The position numbers and the translations under genes were made by a program. A stretch of DNA of 64,000 nt from Palsa-870 sp035937155 (GTDB taxonomy: Bacteria; Chloroflexota; Dormibacteria; Dormibacterales; Dormibacteraceae): positions 10,451 through 74,450 of the forward strand of contig DASYVJ010000099.1 in NCBI GenBank assembly GCA_035937155.1, written 5' to 3'. The notes beneath the pieces were generated by a model, which made no database searches, had not been told where the DNA came from, and worked only from the letters and a program-made list of their open reading frames with translations. Below are positions 1 to 8,357 of the stretch, piece by piece. The stretch's first letter is position 1, and each line of letters starts with the position of its first letter.

Positions 1-1
1 G

Positions 2-238
2 GAGCGCATCTGGAGCGAGACCGGCTTGACGATCCTCTTCGTGACCCACAACGCTCGAGAAGCCGTGCGCCTTGGCGACCGCGTGCTGGTCTTCACCAGC
101 CGGCCCGGCCGCGTCGGTCACGAGGTGAAAGTGGACCTGCCTCGGCCTCGCAGCCTCGACTCACCCGAGCTGGCGGTGATCGCCGGCCGCATCACCGATC
201 GCCTCAAGCACGAGATGGGTGTTGTCGGTGGCAACTGA
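2..238 (+). CDS. ABC transporter ATP-binding protein, C-terminal part (sulfonate/nitrate/taurine type)
   Basis: Only the C-terminal ~78 residues are inside the window; the frame is open to the left edge. The visible part contains the H-loop region (LFVTHNAREAVRLGDRVLVF) in the form usual for SsuB/TauB/NrtD ATPases, followed by a tail starting RPGRV. It is the energising subunit for the permease encoded directly downstream, which it overlaps by 20 nt. Walker A, signature and Walker B motifs lie outside the window. The sulfonate preference is inferred from the sulfate-activating gene that follows. Confidence 0.85.
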   Translation, partial: ERIWSETGLTILFVTHNAREAVRLGDRVLVFTSRPGRVGHEVKVDLPRPRSLDSPELAVIAGRITDRLKHEMGVVGGN

Positions 239-1085
239 GCTGGCCGCTGGTCTCGCCACGGTGGACGAGGTTGAAACGGCGCCGCGCCCAGGCGGGCTTC
301 CGCTGCGGCGTGTGTGGGCTGGGCTCTGGCCGAAGCTCGCGGCGGCTGCGTTGCTCCTTGCCGTGTGGCAGGCGGTGGTGTGGTCAGGCTGGAAGCCCGA
401 TTACGTTCTGCCTGGACCAGGGCCTGTCTTCAAACGGCTGGCTCAGGATTTCGCCAACATCAACTTCGACCTGGGCGTCGCGATCACGCTGCGACGCGCG
501 CTCATCGGCTACGCGACCGCTGTGGCCATCGGCACCGTGCTTGGCATCATGGTCGCGCGCGTTGCGGTGCTTCGCAAGGCCATCGGCTCAGCGATCCTCG
601 GGCTGCAGTCGATGCCGTCGATCGCATGGTTCCCGCTGGCGATCCTCCTCTTCGGGCTCAACGAAACGGCGATCTTCTTTGTCGTCATTCTCGGCGCAGC
701 CCCGGCGATCGCCGGTGGGTTGTTGAGCGGGGTCGACCACGTGCAGCCCATCCTGGTTCGCGTAGGGCACGTTATGGGTGCTCGTGGCCTGAACCTCTAC
801 CGGTACGTCATTCTCCCCGCGGCGCTGCCTTCGTTCGTCGGCGGCCTCAAGCAGGGATGGGCTTTCGCATGGCGCAGCCTGATGGCCGGCGAGATCATCG
901 GCATTGTCGGCCATCAACTGTCGCTGGGGCAGCAGATCCAGTTCGCTCGAGACTTTGCAGACGCTGAGCAGCTGCTCGCAATCATCGTCGTGATCTTCGT
1001 CATCGGAGTTGTGATCGATTCGCTCTTCGGCATCCTCGACCGGGGGATCAGGCGGCGATGGGGTCTTTTTGGAGAGGTCGCATGA
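219..1085 (+). CDS. ABC transporter permease, SsuC/TauC family
   Basis: 288-residue inner-membrane permease of the binding-protein-dependent family. About six hydrophobic segments are visible, with the EAA-type cytoplasmic loop near residues 180-205 (GARGLNLYRYVILPAALPSF) that contacts the ATPase. Family members import sulfonates, taurine, nitrate or thiamine precursors. The GTG start overlaps the end of the ATPase gene, and the stop overlaps the next start (ATGA at 1082), so translation is probably coupled. Placement before a sulfate-activating enzyme favours a sulfur substrate, but this is inference. A substrate-binding protein, if linked, would lie upstream. Confidence 0.88.
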   Translation: MLSVATELAAGLATVDEVETAPRPGGLPLRRVWAGLWPKLAAAALLLAVWQAVVWSGWKPDYVLPGPGPVFKRLAQDFANINFDLGVAITLRRALIGYATAVAIGTVLGIMVARVAVLRKAIGSAILGLQSMPSIAWFPLAILLFGLNETAIFFVVILGAAPAIAGGLLSGVDHVQPILVRVGHVMGARGLNLYRYVILPAALPSFVGGLKQGWAFAWRSLMAGEIIGIVGHQLSLGQQIQFARDFADAEQLLAIIVVIFVIGVVIDSLFGILDRGIRRRWGLFGEVA

Positions 1086-2728
1086 GCAAGGGTTTTGTCG
1101 TCTGGTTCACGGGCCTTTCCGGCGCCGGCAAATCAACGATCGCCAACGCGCTGAAGCCAGAGCTCGAGCGCCGTGGCCGCCACGTGGAGCTGCTCGACGG
1201 CGATGAGGTTCGGACGCACCTGTCGAAGGGATTGGGATTCTCGAAGGAAGACCGCGACACCAACATCCGTCGGATCGGCTACGTGGCCAAACTGGTTTCA
1301 CGCAGCGGAGGGGTCGCCATCACCGCGGCGATCTCGCCGTATCGCGAGGTGCGCGACGAGCTCCGCTCACAGACCCCCGGGTTCGTGGAGGTCTTCGTCC
1401 GGTGTCCCATCGACACGCTGGTTGACCGCGACACCAAGGGTCTGTACAAAAAAGCCATCGCGGGCGAGATCGCCAACTTCACGGGCGTGAACGATCCGTA
1501 CGAGGAACCGCTGCACCCTGAAGTGGTCTGCGACACATCGCGCGAATCCCTGCAGCAGTCGCTGTCGAAAGTGATCGATGCGCTCGAGCGACTCGGCCAT
1601 CTCGACCGTGAGGTGACGGAGAGGCTGCCCGAAGGTGACGAGCTCCAGGCTCTACGAGCCGAAGCACGCACGCTGCCTCGCCTGGAGGTCGGCCAGCGCG
1701 AGCTGTCGGACCTGTTCATGCTGGCCACCGGCGCCCTCGCCCCGTTGGACTCGTTCATGGATCAGACGGACTACGAGTCGGTGGTCTCCACCGGCCGGCT
1801 CGCCAACGGGAATCCCTTAACCATCCCGATCGTGTTGCGCGCGGACGCGGCTCCGAGCGCGGAGCGGATCGCGCTGTTCATCGGCGACCAGTCTGTCGGC
1901 ATCCTCGATGTCGCCTCGGCTTTCACGACATCACATGAGGTCGAGGCGCTCAGCGTCTACGGCACCGATGAGGACGCCCACCCGGGCGTGCGCGTGCTCA
2001 AGGACTCCGGCCGGTGGGCATTCGCCGGAGAGGTCACCGCACTGGCGCACCCGACATCCGGATTCCCTGAATACGACCTCACGCCCACCCAGGTCAGGGC
2101 CATCAAGGCTGAACGCGGGTGGAAAACGATGATTGGCTTTCAGACGCGCAACCCTGTGCACCGCGCCCATGAATACCTGCAGAAAGTTGCGCTCGAGATC
2201 GTGGACGGGCTGCTTCTGCATCCCCTGGTCGGTGAGACCAAGAGCGACGACATCCCCGCGTCCGTTCGGATGAGCTGCTACGAAGAGCTGCTTCGCGGCT
2301 ATTACCCGCCTGATCGAGCTCTCCTTGCCACCAACCCCGCGTGGATGCGCTACGCCGGCCCCAAAGAGGCGGTCTTCCACGCGATCGTGCGGCGGAACTA
2401 TGGCTGCACTCACTTCATCGTGGGCCGGGACCATGCCGGCATCGGCAGCTACTACGACACTTACGCAGCCCACCGGATCTTCGACCAGTACGCTCCCGGC
2501 GAGCTCGGGATCGAGATCCTCCGCTTCGAGCACACTTTCTACTGCTCGGCGTGCGGTGGGATGGCCTCAACCCGCACCTGTCCCCATCCGCCCGACCTGC
2601 ATCGCACCCTGAGCGGGACCGCGGTCCGCAAGCTCCTGGCCGAGGGCAAGGATCTGCCGCCCGAGTTCACCCGCCCGGAGGTCGCTCGAGTTCTGCTCGA
2701 GGCGGCCAAAGAGGAAGCCACGGCTTGA
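1082..2728 (+). CDS. Bifunctional APS kinase / ATP sulfurylase (PAPS-synthase-like fusion)
   Basis: 548 residues. An N-terminal APS kinase domain (about 1-170) has Walker A GLSGAGKST near residue 11 and the family motifs DRDTKGLYKKA and NFTGVNDPYE. A C-terminal ATP sulfurylase domain (about 190-545) has the nucleotide-binding motifs QTRNPVHRAH near 353 and GRDHAG near 451. A Cys cluster, CSACGG, near 486 resembles the zinc site of some prokaryotic Sat proteins. The enzyme would make APS from sulfate and ATP and phosphorylate it to PAPS. The kinase-first order is that of animal PAPSS; the Aquifex/fungal fusions have sulfurylase first. The ATG at 1082 is preferred over 1058 because GGAGAGG precedes it and it overlaps the permease stop. 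Confidence 0.92.
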   Translation: MSKGFVVWFTGLSGAGKSTIANALKPELERRGRHVELLDGDEVRTHLSKGLGFSKEDRDTNIRRIGYVAKLVSRSGGVAITAAISPYREVRDELRSQTPGFVEVFVRCPIDTLVDRDTKGLYKKAIAGEIANFTGVNDPYEEPLHPEVVCDTSRESLQQSLSKVIDALERLGHLDREVTERLPEGDELQALRAEARTLPRLEVGQRELSDLFMLATGALAPLDSFMDQTDYESVVSTGRLANGNPLTIPIVLRADAAPSAERIALFIGDQSVGILDVASAFTTSHEVEALSVYGTDEDAHPGVRVLKDSGRWAFAGEVTALAHPTSGFPEYDLTPTQVRAIKAERGWKTMIGFQTRNPVHRAHEYLQKVALEIVDGLLLHPLVGETKSDDIPASVRMSCYEELLRGYYPPDRALLATNPAWMRYAGPKEAVFHAIVRRNYGCTHFIVGRDHAGIGSYYDTYAAHRIFDQYAPGELGIEILRFEHTFYCSACGGMASTRTCPHPPDLHRTLSGTAVRKLLAEGKDLPPEFTRPEVARVLLEAAKEEATA

Positions 2729-4059
2729 GGTACTACCCGGTCTTCATTGACCTCGCTGAGGAGCTGTGCATCGTTTTGGGCGACGGGAAATTCGCCGTCG
2801 AAAAGGCCGCCGCCCTGCGTGAAGCTGGAGCGAATGTGCGCGTGATCTCTTCGCGCGACTACAGGCCGGGTGCGCTCGCGGGCGCGCGACTTGTGGTCGA
2901 TGCGAGCGAGGATCCGGAGATCAACCGGCTCAGTTGGGAAGAGGCTGAGGCCGCGGGAATCCTCATCAACGTCGTGGACCGGCCGGCGCAGTGCCGCTTC
3001 ATCGCACCCGCGATCGTGCGCCGCGACCCGCTGCTCGTCGCAGTCTCGACCTCCGGCGAAAGCCCGTTTCTCGCCTCTGCGTTGAGGGCTCGTATCGAAC
3101 GCTGGCTCGGGCTCGAGTGGGGTCCGTTCGTGGCCCTGGTCGGCAATGTGCGCAGGCAGCTGCGCGAGCGAACCGTGCCGATCACCGAGCAGACGCGCGT
3201 CTACCGCCGCATCGTCAACTCCGAGGTGCGCAACCTCCTCCTGCGCGGCCGGCCCGACGACGCCGCGCACCTGGCCGTTGCGATCGGGCAGTCGAGCGCG
3301 AGCGGCGCAGGCCGCGTCGCACTCGTCGGCGCCGGGCCGGGTGATCCCGACCTGCTCACCTTCAAGGCGCGCGAGCTGCTCGCGGACGCCGACTACGTGC
3401 TGCACGACGCTCTCATCGCGCCCGAGACGCTCGCCCTGTGCGGTCCGGATACGCGGCTCGAGGACGTCGGCAAGCGTGCTGGGCTCGAGAACCCAACACA
3501 GGAAACCATCACCGCGCGGCTGATCGAGCTGGCGCGGTCGGGCCACGCGGTGGTGAGATTGAAAGGCGGCGATCCCTTCGTTTTCGGTCGAGGCGGGGAA
3601 GAGCTGGCGGAGCTCGTCCATGCAGGAATAGAGGTCGTTGTCGTCCCTGGTGTGTCGGCAGCGCTGGCAGCGCCAGCCGCCGCGGGCATTCCGGTCACAC
3701 TGCGCGGTGTCGCGTCGTCATTTGCCGTCACAACCGCACAGGGTGCCGCGTCGCTCGACCGCCTTCATGACCTCGCTCTCGCAGCCGACACGCTCGTGGT
3801 GATGATGCCGAGATCAAACCTCGCCGAGGTGACGGCCGTGTTGGCACGTGCCGTGGGCGGCTCGCGCCCGGCGGCCGTGATCAGCAACGCGACGCTGGCG
3901 AACCAGCAGAGCATCTCGGGACCGCTGGAGCGGATTGCGCGACTTGCCGACCAGGCCGCGATCGGCACACCGGCCACCCTGGTCGTCGGCGACGTGGTCG
4001 CGGCCGCGCCGGTTCTGTCGGTGCTGCCAAACTCGTCTGTGGATGGTGGGTTCGGCTAA
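2725..4059 (+). CDS. cysG: Siroheme synthase-like fusion: precorrin-2 dehydrogenase plus uroporphyrinogen-III C-methyltransferase
   Basis: 444 residues from a TTG that overlaps the previous stop (TTGA). The N-terminal third is a CysG/Met8-type Rossmann domain (LGDGKFAVEKAAALREAGA) for NAD-dependent dehydrogenation of precorrin-2 and possibly iron insertion. From about residue 197 there is a complete SUMT domain, starting GAGPGDPDLLTFKA and including VVRLKGGDPFVFGRGGEE, which methylates uroporphyrinogen III at C2 and C7. The product, siroheme, is the cofactor of sulfite and nitrite reductases, linking the sulfur genes upstream to the hem genes downstream. The glycine loop reads GDG where GGG is usual. 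In-frame sequence upstream of 2725 only shadows the sulfurylase. Confidence 0.9.
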   Translation: MRYYPVFIDLAEELCIVLGDGKFAVEKAAALREAGANVRVISSRDYRPGALAGARLVVDASEDPEINRLSWEEAEAAGILINVVDRPAQCRFIAPAIVRRDPLLVAVSTSGESPFLASALRARIERWLGLEWGPFVALVGNVRRQLRERTVPITEQTRVYRRIVNSEVRNLLLRGRPDDAAHLAVAIGQSSASGAGRVALVGAGPGDPDLLTFKARELLADADYVLHDALIAPETLALCGPDTRLEDVGKRAGLENPTQETITARLIELARSGHAVVRLKGGDPFVFGRGGEELAELVHAGIEVVVVPGVSAALAAPAAAGIPVTLRGVASSFAVTTAQGAASLDRLHDLALAADTLVVMMPRSNLAEVTAVLARAVGGSRPAAVISNATLANQQSISGPLERIARLADQAAIGTPATLVVGDVVAAAPVLSVLPNSSVDGGFG

Positions 4060-4942
4060 ACCGATTCGACTGGGCACTCGTGGGTCGAGGCTTGCGCTCG
4101 TCCAGAGCGAACTGGTCGCGGAGCGCCTGCGTGAGGCAGGCCATGACGTTGAGCTCGTGCCGATCGTGACCGAGGGCGACATCCGGCCCATCGACATGTC
4201 GCCAGGTGAGGGCGTTTTTGTCGCCGCCATCGCGCGAGCCCTGCTCGCCGGCGAGGTGGACATCGCCGTTCACAGCGCAAAGGACGTCCCGCTGGAAGAG
4301 GAGCCTGGTCTCTTCATCGCGGCCTATCCAGAACGTGCGGACGCGCGCGACGTTCTGATCACGCGCAGCGGGCGCGAATCCCTCGATTCGCTGGCTCGCG
4401 GCGCGATCGTCGGCACCGACAGCCCAAGGCGAACGGGATTCCTGCTGGCCGCCCGGCCGGATTTGAAGGTCGTTCCACTGCACGGCAACGTCGAGACGCG
4501 GCTCAGGCGCCTCGACGAGGGCGTCGCCGACGCGCTGGTGCTGGCCGCCGCCGGCATCGACCGGCTCGGCAAGAGTGCGCGGATCGACCTGCGCTTGACG
4601 CCTGAAATGGTCGCCCCTGCTCCGGGCCAGGGTGCGCTGGCGGTGCAGGTCCGAAGGGCTGACGCCCGGCTCGTCGAGCTCGTGTCCGCGATCGACGACG
4701 AAGACGTAAGGAGCGCGGTCGAAGCCGAACGTGAGGTGTTGAAGGCGACCGGCGGCACATGTCGAGCCCCGGTCGGAGCTCTGGCGTTGGTCGCCGGCGA
4801 TTCATTCACGCTGCTGGCCGCGGGCGTCAATAGCGATGGAACGGGCAAGCTCGTCGAACGTGCAGACGGCAAACGAGCGGATGCTTCCGCCGTCGCGGCC
4901 GGCCTGGGCAGGCGGCTCGTGGCGAAGGTGGCGCTGCGTTGA
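4043..4942 (+). CDS. hemC: Hydroxymethylbilane synthase (porphobilinogen deaminase)
   Basis: 299 residues, the normal family length. It polymerises four porphobilinogens to hydroxymethylbilane in the cytoplasm. The N-terminal signature GTRGSRLALVQSELVAERL and the HSAKDVP motif are present. The dipyrromethane-cofactor Cys lies in GGTCRAPVGALA near residue 238. The ATG at 4043 overlaps the end of cysG by 17 nt. The stop overlaps the hemD start (TTGA). The next two steps are encoded directly downstream. Confidence 0.95.
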   Translation: MVGSAKPIRLGTRGSRLALVQSELVAERLREAGHDVELVPIVTEGDIRPIDMSPGEGVFVAAIARALLAGEVDIAVHSAKDVPLEEEPGLFIAAYPERADARDVLITRSGRESLDSLARGAIVGTDSPRRTGFLLAARPDLKVVPLHGNVETRLRRLDEGVADALVLAAAGIDRLGKSARIDLRLTPEMVAPAPGQGALAVQVRRADARLVELVSAIDDEDVRSAVEAEREVLKATGGTCRAPVGALALVAGDSFTLLAAGVNSDGTGKLVERADGKRADASAVAAGLGRRLVAKVALR

Positions 4943-5646
4943 TCGCGCTGCTCGTCACGCGTCCCGGGGGCGAGTCAGACCCGCTCGTGCAAGCGTTGCG
5001 GCAGCGAGGTTACCGCGTGCATGCGGTGCCGACGATGGAGACGGAGCGCGTGGACTTCAGCCCCCGTTCGCTGGCGGCGAGTGACTGGATCGTGCTCACG
5101 AGCGCGCAAGGCGTGCACGCGCTGGCCGACCTGCCGGCCGGTCCGAAATATGCTGCGGTCGGGCCTGAGACGGCGCGAGCTCTGCGCGCCCGGGGCGTCG
5201 AACCGGCGCACGTGCCTGCTCGTGCTGATGGGGCGGACCTCGGAGAAACACTGCCCGACGTGGACGGCAAGCGCGTCGCCTTGGTAAGAGCATCGGCCGC
5301 CGGCACCGATCTCCCCGACACCTTGCGTCGGCGCGGCGCCACCGTCGAAGAGATCACCGCCTACCGCACGGTCGAGGGACCGGCTGCTTCGGCGGAGCAG
5401 CTGCGTATGGCGCTGATCGATCCCGACCTGGGCGCAGTGGTGTTTGCCTCCGGTTCCGCCGTGAGGGGATTCGTCGACCTGGGCGGCAGCGCCCGACCCC
5501 CGGCCATCACGATCGGACCTCGCACCAGCGCGAGTGCGCGCGACCTTGGCTTCCAGGTGCTCGCGGAGGCCGGTACGCAAAGCGTCGCAGGCCTTGCCAA
5601 CGCAGTGCTGCGTGCCCTGCCTCTGGAGGTGCAGAACAGTGCGTGA
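4939..5646 (+). CDS. hemD: Uroporphyrinogen-III synthase
   Basis: 235 residues. It cyclises hydroxymethylbilane to uroporphyrinogen III. The family diverges strongly in sequence; the call rests on the bilobed pattern (LLVTRPGGESDPL at the start, the IVLTSAQGVHAL segment, the second-lobe AAYRTVEG-like segment ITAYRTVEGP, and FASGSAVRGF near the end) and on its place between hemC and hemB. The start is TTG in a TTGA overlap with hemC. The end overlaps the hemB start by 8 nt. Confidence 0.9.
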   Translation: MIALLVTRPGGESDPLVQALRQRGYRVHAVPTMETERVDFSPRSLAASDWIVLTSAQGVHALADLPAGPKYAAVGPETARALRARGVEPAHVPARADGADLGETLPDVDGKRVALVRASAAGTDLPDTLRRRGATVEEITAYRTVEGPAASAEQLRMALIDPDLGAVVFASGSAVRGFVDLGGSARPPAITIGPRTSASARDLGFQVLAEAGTQSVAGLANAVLRALPLEVQNSA

Positions 5647-6649
5647 AGTGCTTCGCACCCGCACGGTGACAGTTCCCGGGGCCGACCGGCCGCGCCGCCT
5701 GCGCTCCAACCCCGCGCTACGGGCGCTTGTGAGAGAGACGCGGCTGCATCCAGCCCAGCTCGTGGCGCCGATCTTCGTCGTGTCCGGCCGGAGACGGCGC
5801 GAGGAGATCGCGTCGCTCAAAGGTCATGCCCGCATCAGCCCCGATCTCGCGCTCGCGGAGGCCGAGCGGTTGGCGGGCATTGGCGTCGGAGGTGTCTTGC
5901 TGTTCGGCATACCGGATGCCAAGGACGCGCGAGGCGAGGCCGCGGCCGACGAAAACGGTCCGGTTCCGGAAACGCTGCGCATGCTCAAAGCTGCGAAGCT
6001 GCCGCTCGCGCTGGCTGCCGACGTCTGCCTGTGTGAGTACACGACCCACGGGCACTGCGGAATCCTCGACGGCGACCACATCGACAACGACGCTACGCTG
6101 CCGCTGCTGGCGGAGGCCGCCATCGCGTACGCGGAATCCGGAGCCGACGTCGTGGCGCCCAGCGCGATGATGGACGGGCAGGTGGCTGCCCTGCGGTCGG
6201 GGCTCGACGGAGCGGGATTCGCGGACACGGCGATCATCGCTTACGCCTCGAAGCATGCATCCGTCCTCTACGGTCCATTCAGGGAAGCCGCGGGCTCGAC
6301 GCCAAGCTTTGGCGATCGCAAGTCGTACCAGATGGATCCCGCCAACGGTCGCGAGGCGATGCGAGAGCTGAAGCTGGACGCACGCGAGGGCGCCGACATC
6401 TTGATGGTCAAGCCGGCGATCACATCGCTCGATCTGCTCGCGCGCGCGCGCGATCGTTTTGACATGCCGCTTGCCGCGTACCAGGTGAGCGGTGAGGCGG
6501 CGATGATCGAAGCTGCCGCAGAGCGGGGTTGGATCGACCGGCGCGGAGCCGTCCTCGAATCGCTGACCTCGATCGCGCGCGCCGGAGCGCACATCATCGT
6601 CACCTACTTCGCGGCAGATGTGGCGGCTTGGCTGAACGAGACCAGATGA
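5639..6649 (+). CDS. hemB: Delta-aminolevulinic acid dehydratase (porphobilinogen synthase)
   Basis: 336 residues from a GTG preceded by GGAGGT at suitable spacing; upstream in-frame codons lie in hemD and are not used. It condenses two aminolevulinate molecules to porphobilinogen. The zinc-binding cysteine cluster DVCLCEYTTHGHCG is intact near residue 127, so a Zn-dependent form is expected. The Schiff-base lysines lie in YASKHAS (about 204) and LMVKPA (about 256). The gene comes after hemC and hemD although its product acts before theirs. No glutamyl-tRNA reductase (hemA) or aminomutase (hemL) gene is in the window. Confidence 0.96.
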   Translation: MREVLRTRTVTVPGADRPRRLRSNPALRALVRETRLHPAQLVAPIFVVSGRRRREEIASLKGHARISPDLALAEAERLAGIGVGGVLLFGIPDAKDARGEAAADENGPVPETLRMLKAAKLPLALAADVCLCEYTTHGHCGILDGDHIDNDATLPLLAEAAIAYAESGADVVAPSAMMDGQVAALRSGLDGAGFADTAIIAYASKHASVLYGPFREAAGSTPSFGDRKSYQMDPANGREAMRELKLDAREGADILMVKPAITSLDLLARARDRFDMPLAAYQVSGEAAMIEAAAERGWIDRRGAVLESLTSIARAGAHIIVTYFAADVAAWLNETR

Positions 6650-7332
6650 GCGACAACCAGTTCGTGCACGCGCTCGCGCTCGGGCTCGATCCCGCGTGGC
6701 GGCGACTTCCGTCCGCCGAACGCTGCCAGACCGCAGACGAGCTGATCGCAGCCGTTCGCGAGGAATCAGCGGTCCGGACCCACTGCTACTCGATGGTCGG
6801 TCTGCAGCCCGGGGCCGACCTGCTTCTCTGGAGCCTCGGGCCGAGCCTGGAATCCCTTGAGGAGGTTTCGGCGAGGGTGCTGCGGACAGGGTTAGGGAGA
6901 TGGATGAACGTCAAGGAGAGCTTTCTCGGCGTGATCCAGGCTTCGCAGTACGTCAAGAAGCCCACGCCGCAGGAGCAATCGCTCTTCAGCGGAGAGCGGT
7001 CGCGCTATCTCATCGTGTACCCGTTCACCAAGAGCGCGGAATGGTACCTACTTGATCATGAGGAGCGGCAGCGGGTCATGAACGGGCACATGCGCGTAGG
7101 CCATGGCTTTCCAGAGGTTCGCCAGCTCCTGGCCAACAGCTTCGGCCTGGACGATATGGATTTCCTGGTCGCATACGAGACGGATGACCTCCCGAAGTTC
7201 AGCGAGCTTGTCCGCGCGCTGCGGGGCACGGAAAGCCGCCGGTCGACCGTGCGAGACACGCCCATCCTGACGGGAATTCACCGGCCGATCGAGCAGATCA
7301 CCGAGCTGCTGGGCGCGAACAGCTCGACGTGA
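6646..7332 (+). CDS. hemQ: HemQ-type coproheme decarboxylase (chlorite dismutase family)
   Basis: 228 residues, the size of clade-1 chlorite-dismutase-family proteins. Recognisable motifs are YLIVYPFTKSAEWYLL, the His-containing MNGHMRVGHGFPEV, SFGLDDMDFLVAYETDD and the C-terminal RDTPILTG. HemQ converts Fe-coproporphyrin III to haem b with peroxide, the last step of the coproporphyrin-dependent pathway. Placement among hemB, hemE and hemH strongly favours haem synthesis over chlorite detoxification. The start ATG forms an ATGA overlap with hemB, and the stop overlaps the hemE GTG. Confidence 0.92.
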   Translation: MSDNQFVHALALGLDPAWRRLPSAERCQTADELIAAVREESAVRTHCYSMVGLQPGADLLLWSLGPSLESLEEVSARVLRTGLGRWMNVKESFLGVIQASQYVKKPTPQEQSLFSGERSRYLIVYPFTKSAEWYLLDHEERQRVMNGHMRVGHGFPEVRQLLANSFGLDDMDFLVAYETDDLPKFSELVRALRGTESRRSTVRDTPILTGIHRPIEQITELLGANSST

Positions 7333-8357
7333 GCCGTTTCCTCGACGCCGCGAGGCACCGTCCGGTGGACGTCACACCCGTGTGGCTCATGCGCCAGGCC
7401 GGTCGTTCGCTGCCTGAGTATCGAAAGCTTCGCGAGCGCTGGACGCTTGTCGACATCGTCGCCCAGCCTGAGCTTTGCGCCGAGGTGACGCTGCAGCCCG
7501 TTCGCCGTCTGGGTGTCGACGCCGCCGTGATGTTCGCCGACATCATGCTGCCGCTACGCGGCATGGGCGTGGAGTTCGATCTGGTGGAGAACGTCGGGCC
7601 CGTCATTGCGCGACCGATCGCATCGGCGGCTGACGTCGAGCGGCTCGTCGTGCCGCCCGGCGAGGCGGCGGCGCCTCAGGTCATCACCGCCGTGCGCCAG
7701 GTTGTGGCCGAGTCTCCGGTGCCGGTGATCGCATTTTCGGGCGCTCCATTCACGCTGGCGAGCTACCTGATCGAGGGCAGGCCGAGCCGTGACTTCGCCC
7801 GTGTGAAGGCGTTTATGTACACGGAGCCGGAGACGTTCGACAAGCTGCTCGACAAGCTGTCGGCCACGATGGCCGGCTATCTCCGAGCGCAAGTCGCCGC
7901 GGGCGCGCACGCGGTCCAGCTCTTCGACTCGTGGGTGGGCGCGCTGGCCGTCGAAGACTATGTCGACAGGGTCCTCCCGCATACCAGGTCGATCTTCGAC
8001 ACGCTGAAATCGCTGGACGTGCCGCGCATTCATTTCGGAACGGACACGGCCGGCCTGCTCGAGTCCATCGCGTCGACCGGCCCGGACGTCGTGTCTCTCG
8101 ACTGGCGAGTGCCGCTAGACGACGGCTGGAAGCGGGTCGGCCACGACCGAGGGATTCAGGGCAACCTCGATCCCGCAGTGCTCCTCGGTCCGGCCGAGCT
8201 GGTCCGCGAACGCGCGCGCGACGTGCTTCGCCGCGCCGCCGGCAGGCCGGGTCACATCTTCAATCTCGGACACGGGGTGCTGCCATCGACGCCGCTCGAG
8301 AACCTGCAGCTCCTCGTCGAAACCGTCCATGAGTGGCAGGTCGCGCGTGTCGGATGA
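7329..8357 (+). CDS. hemE: Uroporphyrinogen decarboxylase
   Basis: 342 residues from a GTG overlapping the hemQ stop. It decarboxylates uroporphyrinogen III to coproporphyrinogen III. The first family signature (VWLMRQAGRSLPEYR, near residue 17) with its substrate-binding arginines is present, as is FSGAPFTLASYLIEG. The C-terminal segment GRPGHIFNLGHGVLPSTP is also typical. It lies directly before hemH. The oxidase step between them (HemY/CgoX) is not encoded in this window. Confidence 0.96.
   Translation: MSRFLDAARHRPVDVTPVWLMRQAGRSLPEYRKLRERWTLVDIVAQPELCAEVTLQPVRRLGVDAAVMFADIMLPLRGMGVEFDLVENVGPVIARPIASAADVERLVVPPGEAAAPQVITAVRQVVAESPVPVIAFSGAPFTLASYLIEGRPSRDFARVKAFMYTEPETFDKLLDKLSATMAGYLRAQVAAGAHAVQLFDSWVGALAVEDYVDRVLPHTRSIFDTLKSLDVPRIHFGTDTAGLLESIASTGPDVVSLDWRVPLDDGWKRVGHDRGIQGNLDPAVLLGPAELVRERARDVLRRAAGRPGHIFNLGHGVLPSTPLENLQLLVETVHEWQVARVG

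Noticed and set aside
2341..2724. Upstream extension of the siroheme synthase gene
   Set aside because: The extra codons overlap the sulfurylase domain in another frame and have no family similarity; the TTGA overlap at 2725 is the better start.
6646..7332. Chlorite dismutase for perchlorate respiration
   Set aside because: The gene sits inside the hem operon and has HemQ-type length and motifs; no perchlorate reductase genes are present.
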